Assembly (NCBI GenBank): GCA_030743445.1
Contig: JASLSL010000308.1
Location: forward strand, 1-12,433
Direction of reading: 5' to 3'
Source: Alphaproteobacteria bacterium
GTDB lineage: Bacteria; Pseudomonadota; Alphaproteobacteria; UBA8366
DNA length: 12,433 nucleotides
Positions 1 through 5,711 of the stretch are shown one piece after another. Positions within the stretch are counted from its first letter, which is position 1; each line of letters opens with the position of its first letter. The notes under the pieces are model-generated. The model was not told the origin of the DNA. It was given only the letters and a program-made list of their open reading frames with translations, and made no database searches. A program made the position numbers and the translations under genes.

Positions 1-92
1 TCGCCACGGCGCTGGATGAGGCGGTCGCACGGCGCAAGCTCACGGTGATCGACGCCGCCATCGATCCCGCCGAATACTGGGAGCAAATGTAG
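1..92 (+). CDS. 3' end of a probable thiamine-diphosphate-dependent enzyme (acetolactate synthase-like), partial
   Basis: The frame starting at base 3 is open from the left edge to a TAG at 90-92 and encodes 29 residues ending in IDPAEYWEQM. That ending (acidic residues, then a conserved-looking 'D-P-x-x-Y' and an aromatic tail) resembles the C-termini of thiamine-diphosphate-dependent enzymes of the acetolactate synthase/benzoylformate decarboxylase family, whose last strand usually reads 'vid..idp..y'. Codon use is GC-rich, like the neighbours. Its stop lies one base before the GTG start of the next gene, so the two are probably cotranscribed and translationally coupled. Only the tail is visible, so the family call rests on resemblance of a short segment and the substrate cannot be inferred. 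Confidence 0.5.
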   Translation, partial: ATALDEAVARRKLTVIDAAIDPAEYWEQM

Positions 93-93
93 A

Positions 94-1233
94 GTGAGCC
101 CGCCCGAACCGGGTCCACTCTCGATCGCACGGGTCGAGGCAGTGGTCTGCCGTGCGCCGATCGACGAGCCGATCGTCACCTCCTTCGGCACCATCCCAGA
201 ACGCGCCGGGTTGTTCGTCCGCCTCGAGGATGCCGACGGCGTGGCCGGCTGGGGCGAGGTGTTCGGCAACTTCCCGGCCCACGGCGCCGAGAACCGCTGC
301 CACCTGGTCCGCGATTACCTGGCGCCGATCGTCACCGACGAGGCCTGGGTCTCGCCCGCCGCGGCCTATGAGGCGATGACCCGGCGCACCCACGTCATGG
401 CGCTCCAGGGCGGCGAGCCCGGCCCTTTCGCCCAAGCGATCGCCGGCCTGGACAACGCGATCTGGGACCTCGCGGCACGCCGCGCCGGGGTGCCGCTCTG
501 GCGCTTGCTCGGCGGCGAGCGCGACGCGGTGCCGACCTACGCCAGCGGGCTCAACCCGAGCAATTTCGAGGGCATCGTCGAGGCCAAGCTCGCCGAAGGC
601 TACCGCGCCTTCAAGATTAAGATCGGCTTCGGCCGCGAGACCGATACCGGCAACCTCGCCCGGATGCGCGAGATTGTCGGCGACCTCAGGGTCATGACCG
701 ACGTCAACCAGGGCTGGGATATGGCGACCGCAGTGCAAGAGATGCCGCACCTCGCCGAGTTCGACCTCGGCTGGATCGAGGAGCCGCTGCCGGCCGACCG
801 CCCGCTCGCGGAATGGCGCGAGATCAAGGCGGCGAGCCCGGCGCCGCTCGCCGCCGGCGAGAACCTGCGCGGCGACGCGGATTTCGACGCGATGATCGAG
901 GCCAAGGTGCTCGACGTGGTGCAGCCCGACATGTGCAAGTGGGGCGGGGTGACGGGGTGCCTGCCGCTGGCGAAGCGGATCGTCGCCGCCGGATTGACAT
1001 ACTGCCCGCATTTTCTCGCCGGCATCGTCGGGCTGATGTCGTCGGCCCACCTGCTGGCAGCGGCCGGCGGCCATGGGCTGCTCGAGGTCGACGCCAACCC
1101 GAACCCGCTGCGTGAAGTCCTCGCCGGCGGCCTGCCGCCGATCGAGGATGGGATCATGACCCTGCCGGCCGGACCCGGCATCGGGGTTGAACCGGACGCG
1201 GATTTGCTGAAAGACTTCCGCGTCGAACTGTAA
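94..1233 (+). CDS. Enolase-superfamily protein, mandelate racemase subgroup (sugar-acid dehydratase, racemase or cycloisomerase)
   Basis: This 379-residue protein has the two-domain enolase-superfamily plan: an N-terminal capping domain (about 10-135) and a TIM-like barrel (about 140-360). Visible active-site residues are the K-x-K motif K174/K176, metal ligands D203 (TDVNQGW), E229 (WIEEP) and E256 (AAGEN), then D279 (VQPD) and H306 (CPHF). The spacing K176-27-D203-26-E229-27-E256-23-D279-27-H306 closely follows mandelate racemase K166, D195, E221, E247, D270, H297. The His-Asp dyad therefore places it in the mandelate racemase subgroup rather than with muconate cycloisomerase. Such enzymes abstract the alpha-proton of a carboxylate using Mg2+. 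The start is GTG at 94, with GGGAG at 79-83 and the upstream stop at 90-92. The lactonase-like gene follows 17 bp downstream. The substrate is unknown; a hydroxy acid, aldarate or lactone is plausible. Confidence 0.88.
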   Translation: MSPPEPGPLSIARVEAVVCRAPIDEPIVTSFGTIPERAGLFVRLEDADGVAGWGEVFGNFPAHGAENRCHLVRDYLAPIVTDEAWVSPAAAYEAMTRRTHVMALQGGEPGPFAQAIAGLDNAIWDLAARRAGVPLWRLLGGERDAVPTYASGLNPSNFEGIVEAKLAEGYRAFKIKIGFGRETDTGNLARMREIVGDLRVMTDVNQGWDMATAVQEMPHLAEFDLGWIEEPLPADRPLAEWREIKAASPAPLAAGENLRGDADFDAMIEAKVLDVVQPDMCKWGGVTGCLPLAKRIVAAGLTYCPHFLAGIVGLMSSAHLLAAAGGHGLLEVDANPNPLREVLAGGLPPIEDGIMTLPAGPGIGVEPDADLLKDFRVEL

Positions 1234-1250
1234 GCAACAGGGAGAAACCC

Positions 1251-2039
1251 ATGCCGCAAATCGCCGTCAACGGTGTCGAGCTGAACTACGATCTGACCGG
1301 GCCGGAGGAAGCACCGGTCGTCACGCTCAGCAACTCGCTGTCCTCCAACCTCGGTATGTGGGACGACCAGATGGAGGCGCTATCAGGTTACCGGGTGCTG
1401 CGCTACGACAAGCGGGGACACGGGAGCAGCAGCGCGCCGGAGGGTCCCTACACGCTGGAGCTGCTGGCCGACGACGTGATCGGTCTCTGGGACGCGCTCG
1501 GTATCGAGAAGAGCCATTTCTGCGGCCTCTCGATCGGCGGGATGATCGGCCAGGCGCTGGCGCTGAGGAAGCCGCCGCAGCTCCAGGCCCTGATGCTGTG
1601 CGACACCTCGAGCCGGATACCGGCCGACGCCGCGCCGACGTGGGACGAGCGCATCGCCACCGCCAAGGCCGACGGCATGGCGGCGCTGGTCGAGGGCACC
1701 ATCGGGCGCTGGCTGTCGGAGGGGTTCATCGAGCGCGAGCCCGAACGCGCCGAGAAGGTGCGCGAGATGATCCGCACCACCTCGGTCATCGGCTACGCCG
1801 GTTGCTGCCGGGCGATCGGCCAGCTCGACTATACCGATCGGCTCTCCGAGATCGACGCGCCGACCAAGATCGTCGTCGGCGAGAACGACCCCGGCACCCC
1901 GGTCGAGGCCAACGAGGTGATCTACCAGCGGATCGCAGGCTCCGAGTTCCAGGTCATCCCGGAGGCGCTCCACCTGCCGAACATCGAGCAGCGCGAAATC
2001 TTCAACGCCGCCCTGACCGAGTTCCTGGCCAAGCACTGA
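1251..2039 (+). CDS. Alpha/beta hydrolase, 3-oxoadipate enol-lactonase (PcaD)-like
   Basis: The 262-residue protein has the alpha/beta-hydrolase fold. The nucleophile elbow G-L-S-I-G-G puts Ser at 94, the acid is D213 in GENDPGTPV, and the catalytic His is H241 in EALHLPN. The N-terminal stretch (IAVNGVELNY, then S-N-S-L near 27-30 as the oxyanion region, then YDKRGHG at 52-58) is typical of the PcaD lineage, as is the length of about 260. PcaD hydrolyses beta-ketoadipate enol-lactone to 3-oxoadipate in the cytoplasm. Here no other pca genes are adjacent, so the true substrate may be another lactone or ester made by the upstream enolase-family enzyme. The start is ATG at 1251, with a strong GGGAG at about 1240-1244. 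It is the last gene of the left operon, and a hairpin repeat begins 27 bp after its stop. Confidence 0.85.
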   Translation: MPQIAVNGVELNYDLTGPEEAPVVTLSNSLSSNLGMWDDQMEALSGYRVLRYDKRGHGSSSAPEGPYTLELLADDVIGLWDALGIEKSHFCGLSIGGMIGQALALRKPPQLQALMLCDTSSRIPADAAPTWDERIATAKADGMAALVEGTIGRWLSEGFIEREPERAEKVREMIRTTSVIGYAGCCRAIGQLDYTDRLSEIDAPTKIVVGENDPGTPVEANEVIYQRIAGSEFQVIPEALHLPNIEQREIFNAALTEFLAKH

Positions 2040-2066
2040 GGCCGGCACGTCAGACCCCTCGCGCCA

Positions 2067-2182
2067 CCCCCTCACCCGGCGGCTTCGCCGCCACCCTCTC
2101 CCGCGAGGGGAGAGGGTTATTCGTACCGAGCTCGCCATATAGCCCCTCTCCCCTGGCGGGAGAGGGGTTTGGGGTGAGGGGG
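2067..2182 (+). repeat. Structured intergenic repeat, family 1, copy A
   Basis: A 116-bp GC-rich palindromic element fills most of the gap between the hydrolase and the small membrane protein. The outer arms are CCCCCTCACCC (2067-2077) and its reverse complement (2172-2182). Inside are three hairpins: GGCGGC/GCCGCC (2078-2092, TTC loop), CCCTCTCCC/GGGAGAGGG (2094-2102 and 2108-2116), and CCCCTCTCCC/GGGAGAGGGG (2143-2152 and 2158-2167). The spacer at about 2117-2142 is unstructured. The same architecture recurs in inverted orientation at 5558-5687. It resembles REP/BIME-type non-coding elements. No coding frame with credible start and ribosome site was seen, and no T-tract that would make it a standard terminator. 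Confidence 0.85.
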
Positions 2183-2228
2183 AAACGGGACTAACGTTCT
2201 GTTTCCTGACGATGTGGTAGGATGAGAC

Positions 2229-2570
2229 ATGGCCGCCTCCGATAAACCGAACGACACCCGCCGCATCGTCGACGAGCCGCTGCGCCTGATCTTCAGCCAG
2301 AAGGAACAGCACTTCATCGGGGTGAACCTGCGCAGCGCGAAACGGCGCAGCGGCGCCTATATCCTGGCCTTGGCAACCGCCGTCCTGGTGTTCGTCTTCG
2401 CGATGCAGGGCCAACCTGTCGCGGTCGGTTGGGGCTTGGTGGCGCTCGCCATGATGCTGGCCTTTATCGTCTGCTTCTGGAATTTCTGGGCGGCGGTGAT
2501 CGATTGGGTGCGCTTCGCCTCATATCGGCGCAACCAGGAAGCCTTCCTGCGCAAGTACAATCGGGGCTAG
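2229..2570 (+). CDS. Small two-helix membrane protein of unknown function
   Basis: This 113-residue protein is not one I recognise. A charged, probably cytoplasmic N-terminus (1-42, ending in the basic run RSAKRRS) precedes two hydrophobic segments at about 43-60 and 65-90, the second rich in aromatic residues (CFWNFWAAVIDW). A basic C-terminal tail (RFASYRRNQEAFLRKYNRG) follows. By the positive-inside rule both termini face the cytoplasm. There is no signal peptidase site or enzymatic motif. The start is ATG at 2229, with AGGA at 2219-2222 at good spacing. It stands alone on the + strand: the repeat separates it from the hydrolase, and it converges on the metallophosphoesterase gene, sharing the four bases CTAG, which serve as TAG stop on both strands. 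That it is a real gene is supported by the clean helices and ribosome site. Confidence 0.7.
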   Translation: MAASDKPNDTRRIVDEPLRLIFSQKEQHFIGVNLRSAKRRSGAYILALATAVLVFVFAMQGQPVAVGWGLVALAMMLAFIVCFWNFWAAVIDWVRFASYRRNQEAFLRKYNRG

Positions 2571-3385
2571 CTCTCCAGCTTCGGTAAATCCTCGGGCTCG
2601 AGGCGCACGTACTCGAAGATATCGTCTTCCGACATGTAGCCGTAGTCGTGGATCACCACCGCGTCGTCGTCGACGAAGACGACCGCGTAGGACGGGTCGT
2701 CGTAGACCCCGCCGAGCTCGTCGGCCTCGAAGGTCAACTGCAACTGCCAGCTCGTCGCCCTGAGCGTCGAGAACGGGATACCGCGCCACGAGCCGTGCAC
2801 CTGCCGGTGGATGTGGCCGAAGAAGATGTGGCGGATGTTGGCGAAGTCCCGGACCACCTCCCACAGCGCCTCGGCGTCGATCAACCCGAGGCGGTCGACC
2901 GCCTCGATGCGGGTCGCCATCGGCGCGTGGTGCAAAACCAGGAACGCCGGCTCGTCCCCCGCCTCTTCGAGCCGGGCGCGGACCCAGGCGAGACGCGCCG
3001 GCCCGAGCTCGCCCTCGTGGGTCCCCGGGATATTGGTGTCGAGCATGACGAAGCGGCCGGCCGGGCTTTCGACCACGTATTGGACATAGCCGTTGACGTC
3101 GACCGGGACATCGGGGAACGCCGCGCGGAACGCCTCGCGCTCGTCGTGGTTGCCCACGATCAGGTAGTAGGGGATCGCCAGCCGCGCCAAACTCTCCTTC
3201 AGAAGCCCGTAGGCGCCGGGCTCGCCGTAATGGGTCAGGTCGCCGGTGACGAGGCAGAACTCCGCATCGCCGTGCAACTCGTTGATGCTGGCGATGCAGG
3301 CATCGAGCTGGCCCTGCAGGTCGAGCCCGTAGAGCGTGCGTCCCGGTCGGACCAGATGGGTATCGGTGAAGTGGATGAACTTCAT
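2567..3385 (-). CDS. Calcineurin-like metallophosphoesterase (CpdA/cyclic-nucleotide phosphodiesterase-like)
   Basis: The 272-residue protein carries the complete dinuclear-metal phosphoesterase signature in order: D8-x-H10 (FTDTH), G48-D49 (VTGDLTHYG), G78-N79-H80-D81 (VGNHD), H152/H153 (LHHAP) and G190-H191-x-H193 (FGHIH). The arrangement, with TDTHL at the very start and VTGDLTHYGEPGAY, is that of class III cyclic-nucleotide phosphodiesterases (CpdA, Rv0805, GpdQ relatives). These hydrolyse cAMP or other phosphodiesters in the cytoplasm. The last 60 residues form an acidic tail (VDDD, SEDD, EPEDLPK). The start lies 4 bp after the SDR stop, so the two are cotranscribed and probably coupled; no strong ribosome site of its own is visible. 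The substrate cannot be told from sequence; glycerophosphodiesters and 2',3'-cyclic nucleotides are alternatives. Confidence 0.87.
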   Translation of the reverse strand: MKFIHFTDTHLVRPGRTLYGLDLQGQLDACIASINELHGDAEFCLVTGDLTHYGEPGAYGLLKESLARLAIPYYLIVGNHDEREAFRAAFPDVPVDVNGYVQYVVESPAGRFVMLDTNIPGTHEGELGPARLAWVRARLEEAGDEPAFLVLHHAPMATRIEAVDRLGLIDAEALWEVVRDFANIRHIFFGHIHRQVHGSWRGIPFSTLRATSWQLQLTFEADELGGVYDDPSYAVVFVDDDAVVIHDYGYMSEDDIFEYVRLEPEDLPKLES

Positions 3386-3389
3386 CGCG

Positions 3390-4148
3390 CTAGATCGTCA
3401 GGTACCCGCCGTCGACCATCAGGATCGTGCCGGTGACGTAGGCCGACATGTCGGAGGCGAGGAACAGCGCCGGGCCGACGATGTCTTGCGGTTGGCCCGA
3501 CCGTCCCAAGGGCGTGTGGCGCAGGAAGGTTGGCACCATCTCGGGCTTGGTGCGGCGCGCCTCCTCGTTCAGCGGCGTTTCGATCAGCCCCGGGCCGATG
3601 GCGTTGACCCGGACCCCGTCGGGGCCGAGTTCGGCCGCAAGCGACCGGGTCAGGTTCAACACCCCGCCCTTCGAGGCGGTATAGGCAACCGAGTTGAAGG
3701 TGTGGACGAAGGACTGGATCGAGCCGAGGTTGACGATCCGCCCCTTGGTCCGGCGCAGTTGTTCCAGGAACCCGTGGGTCGCATTGAACACGCCGTTGAG
3801 GTTGACGTCGATCACCGCCTTCCAGTCTTCGGCGATCTGGTCGCTGGTGACGTGATTGCGCCGCGCGATCCCGGCGCTGTTGACCAGCACCGAGACCTCG
3901 CCGAGCGCCGCCTCGACCGCGCCCGCGACCGCATGGCAGGCATCCGGGTCGGTGACGTCGAACGCGAAGGCCTGGGCGGTGCCGCCCGCCGCCTCGATAT
4001 CGGCCACCGTCTCGGCCGCGCCGTCCATGTTCAACTCCAGCACCGCGATCGCGCCACCCTCCGCCGCGAAGCCCTTGGCGATCGCCCGCCCGATGCCCGA
4101 GCCGCCACCGGTCACCGCCGCGATGTGTCCCTGCAACAAGTCACCCAT
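3390..4148 (-). CDS. Short-chain dehydrogenase/reductase (classical SDR, FabG/glucose dehydrogenase-like)
   Basis: This 252-residue protein is a classical SDR with a Rossmann fold. The cofactor motif is TGGGSGIG (13-20). An acidic E38 at the end of strand 2 suggests NAD(H) rather than NADP(H). D64-V65 contacts adenine, N90-S-A-G is the NNAG-equivalent, and the catalytic tetrad is N116, S143, Y156 and K160 (YTASK). The C-terminal YVTGTILMVDGGY is typical of quinone- or sugar-type oxidoreductases and 3-oxoacyl-ACP reductase relatives. The start is ATG at 4148, with AGGGGA at about 4155-4160. Repeat copy C separates it from gcdH upstream, while the phosphoesterase follows 4 bp downstream. It oxidises or reduces a hydroxyl/ketone in the cytoplasm; nothing visible names the substrate. 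A link to the acyl-CoA genes is inference from position. Confidence 0.88.
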   Translation of the reverse strand: MGDLLQGHIAAVTGGGSGIGRAIAKGFAAEGGAIAVLELNMDGAAETVADIEAAGGTAQAFAFDVTDPDACHAVAGAVEAALGEVSVLVNSAGIARRNHVTSDQIAEDWKAVIDVNLNGVFNATHGFLEQLRRTKGRIVNLGSIQSFVHTFNSVAYTASKGGVLNLTRSLAAELGPDGVRVNAIGPGLIETPLNEEARRTKPEMVPTFLRHTPLGRSGQPQDIVGPALFLASDMSAYVTGTILMVDGGYLTI

Positions 4149-4200
4149 GATGTTCCCCTACTTCGAATAAATCGAACTTGCCTAGGTCAAACGGTCAATT
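4149..4200 (-). promoter_or_regulatory. Possible promoter/operator region of the SDR-phosphoesterase pair
   Basis: This AT-richer stretch between repeat copy C and the SDR start is the only obvious place for an independent promoter. On the minus strand it has two TTGACC hexamers in direct repeat (forward GGTCAA at 4185-4190 and 4193-4198), either of which could be a -35 box. About 17 bp downstream lie weak -10 candidates (TCGATT, TATTCG). An inverted repeat TTCGA-5-TCGAA (4162-4176) overlaps the -10 zone and could be an operator. The -10 match is poor, so this is a suggestion only. Confidence 0.3.
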
Positions 4201-4214
4201 CACTAACCAATACC

Positions 4215-4331
4215 GTCATTCCGGACGGCCTGAAAGGCCGATCCGGAATCCATGCCTGGGACTCGTGGCTCTCCCGCTAACGCGTTTGTTGGCAATGCTC
4301 AGGCGTGGATTCCCGCTTTCGCGGGAATGAC
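4215..4331 (-). repeat. Bipartite REP/BIME element, family 2, copy C
   Basis: Two REP-like hairpins face each other. Unit one is GTCATTCC at 4215-4222 leading into ATTCCGGA (4218-4225)/TCCGGAAT (4242-4249), with inner stem CGGCC/GGCCG and loop TGAAA. Unit two is ATTCCCGC (4309-4316)/GCGGGAAT (4321-4328), ending GGAATGAC (4324-4331). The flanking sequence GGAATCCATGCCTG is matched in inverse by CAGGCGTGGATTCC, so the units are inverted relatives. About 40 bp of unrelated sequence separates them. The element ends 6 bp beyond the gcdH stop. Read in the gcdH sense, the first stem carries a GAAA (GNRA-type) loop. The same arrangement, inverted in the genome, is at 10549-10661. Confidence 0.85.
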
Positions 4332-4337
4332 AAACAA

Positions 4338-5522
4338 TTAGGACGTAAACGCTTGTATCCCGGTCTGGGCGCGGCCGAGTATCAGGGCGTGGATGTCGTG
4401 GGTGCCCTCCAGCGTGTTGATCGTCTCCATGTTCAACATGTGGCGGATCACGTGGGACTCGTCGACGATGCCGTTGCCGCCGTGCATGTCGCGCGCGGTG
4501 CGCGCAATATCGAGCGCCTTGCCGGTCGCGTTGCGCTTGACCAGCGAGATCGCCTCGGGTGTCGCCTTGCCTTCCTCGCGCATTCGGCTGATGCGCAGGC
4601 AGGACTCGAGCCCGAGCGATATCTCGGTCTGCATGTCGGCCAACTTCTTCTGGATCAACTGGTTGGCGGCGAGCGGCCGGCCGAACTGCTCGCGCTCCAC
4701 CGTGTAGTTGCGCGCCGCGTGCCAGCAGAACTCGGCCGCCCCCATCGCTCCCCAGCAGATGCCGAAGCGCGCGTTGGTCAGGCAGCTCAAGGGCGCGCCG
4801 AGGCCCTGGGCACCCGCCAGCACGTTCTCCTCGGGCACGAAGACGTCGTCCATCGCGATGAAGCCGGTGGGCGATGCGCGGACCGAGAACTTGCCCTCGA
4901 TCTTGGGGTTGTCGAGCCCCTCCATGCCTTTCTCTAAAATAAAGCCGCGCACCACCCCGCCCTCGTCCTTGGCCCAGACGACGAATATGTCGGCGATCGG
5001 CGAGTTGGTGATCCACTGCTTGGTGCCCTTGAGGCGGAAGCCGCCGTCGACCGCCTTGGCCCGCGCCTTCATGGCCCCGGCGTCGGAGCCGTGGTCGGGC
5101 TCGGTCAGGCCGAAGCAGCCGATCGCCTCGCCGCGCGCCATGGGGGGAAGGAAGCGCTCGCGCTGCTCCTCGGAGCCGTAGTCGTGGATCGGCGCCATCG
5201 CGAGGCCCGACTGCACGCCCACGGCGGAGCGGAACGCGGTGTCGACGCGCTCCAGCTCGCGCGCGATCAGGCCGTAGGCGACGAAGCCGATGCCGGCGCA
5301 GCCGTAGCCCTCGATCGTGGCACCCAGGAAGCCGAGCTCGCCGAATTCGCGGAACAGCTCCGGATCGAAATACTCGTTGCGGTTCCACTCGAGGATCAGC
5401 GGCATCAGCCGGTCCCCGGCGAAATCGCGCGCCGTATCCCGGATCAGCCGCTCGTCCTCGCCGAGCCGGTCCTCCAAGAGAAACGGATCGTCCCAGACGA
5501 ATTGAGAACCTTTCGCGGGCAT
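4338..5522 (-). CDS. gcdH: Glutaryl-CoA dehydrogenase
   Basis: The 394-residue protein matches the acyl-CoA dehydrogenase family and specifically glutaryl-CoA dehydrogenase. The FAD/substrate loop is GLTEPDHGSD (138-147), the mid-domain strand is KFSVRASPTGFIAMDDV (211-227), and the substrate-carboxylate arginine is R98 in FRSAVGVQS. The catalytic base is E372 in the diagnostic C-terminal LEGTHDIHALILGRAQTGIQ. It oxidatively decarboxylates glutaryl-CoA to crotonyl-CoA, passing electrons to ETF, in lysine, tryptophan and aromatic catabolism. Length is normal. A TGA directly precedes the region before the ATG at 5522, so no upstream extension is possible. The only Shine-Dalgarno-like GAGG is almost against the start, so initiation may be weak or coupled. 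It lies downstream of the thiolase, beyond repeat B. The CaiB-type CoA-transferase often found beside gcdH is absent here. Confidence 0.93.
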   Translation of the reverse strand: MPAKGSQFVWDDPFLLEDRLGEDERLIRDTARDFAGDRLMPLILEWNRNEYFDPELFREFGELGFLGATIEGYGCAGIGFVAYGLIARELERVDTAFRSAVGVQSGLAMAPIHDYGSEEQRERFLPPMARGEAIGCFGLTEPDHGSDAGAMKARAKAVDGGFRLKGTKQWITNSPIADIFVVWAKDEGGVVRGFILEKGMEGLDNPKIEGKFSVRASPTGFIAMDDVFVPEENVLAGAQGLGAPLSCLTNARFGICWGAMGAAEFCWHAARNYTVEREQFGRPLAANQLIQKKLADMQTEISLGLESCLRISRMREEGKATPEAISLVKRNATGKALDIARTARDMHGGNGIVDESHVIRHMLNMETINTLEGTHDIHALILGRAQTGIQAFTS

Positions 5523-5557
5523 ACCTCACGATCCAATCATGCAGTTCGCGGCGGTTT

Positions 5558-5687
5558 CCCCCTCACCCTCCCGCTACGCGGGTCCCTCCCTCTCCCACCA
5601 GGGGAGAGGGGCTTTAGGCCGAATCTCGCACCGACAACCCTCTCCCCTCGCGGGTGAGGGTGGCCGCAAAGCGGCCGGGTGAGGGGG
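5558..5687 (-). repeat. Structured intergenic repeat, family 1, copy B
   Basis: This 130-bp element is the inverted counterpart of copy A. The outer arms are CCCCCTCACCC (5558-5568) and GGGTGAGGGGG (5677-5687). Internal hairpins are CCCGC/GCGGG (5570-5582), CCCTCTCCC/GGGAGAGGG (5588-5596 and 5602-5610), CCCTCTCCC/GGGTGAGGG (5638-5646 and 5652-5660, one mismatch) and GGCCGC/GCGGCC (5662-5676, AAA loop). Read on the minus strand from the thiolase stop it aligns closely with copy A over its first 50 bases. It leaves only 35 bp before the gcdH start, so any gcdH promoter must lie inside or beside it. Confidence 0.83.
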
Positions 5688-5711
5688 TAGACGATTAATC
5701 TAAGTCGTCCG

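Noticed and set aside
94..1233. Assigning the enolase-family gene as muconate cycloisomerase because a PcaD-like gene follows.
   Set aside because: The barrel has the His-Asp dyad (D279, H306) of the mandelate racemase subgroup and not the second lysine of the muconate cycloisomerase subgroup.
2117..2317. A 66-codon minus-strand frame running through repeat A.
   Set aside because: It is built of repeat hairpin sequence and the antisense of the small membrane protein, with no credible start.
3336..4280. Long + strand frames opposite the SDR and phosphoesterase genes (2648-3436 and 3336-4280).
   Set aside because: They are antisense to clear enzymes with complete motifs and have shadow-type composition and no ribosome sites.
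5558..5687. Possible CRISPR array or sRNA in the repeat regions.
   Set aside because: There are no regularly spaced identical direct repeats with unique spacers. The structure is nested inverted repeats, and no promoter for an sRNA is evident.
2040..5711. Three intergenic gaps (2040-2228, 4149-4337, 5523-5711) are each exactly 189 bp.
   Set aside because: They hold different repeat families with different offsets to the flanking genes, so equal length is most likely coincidence.
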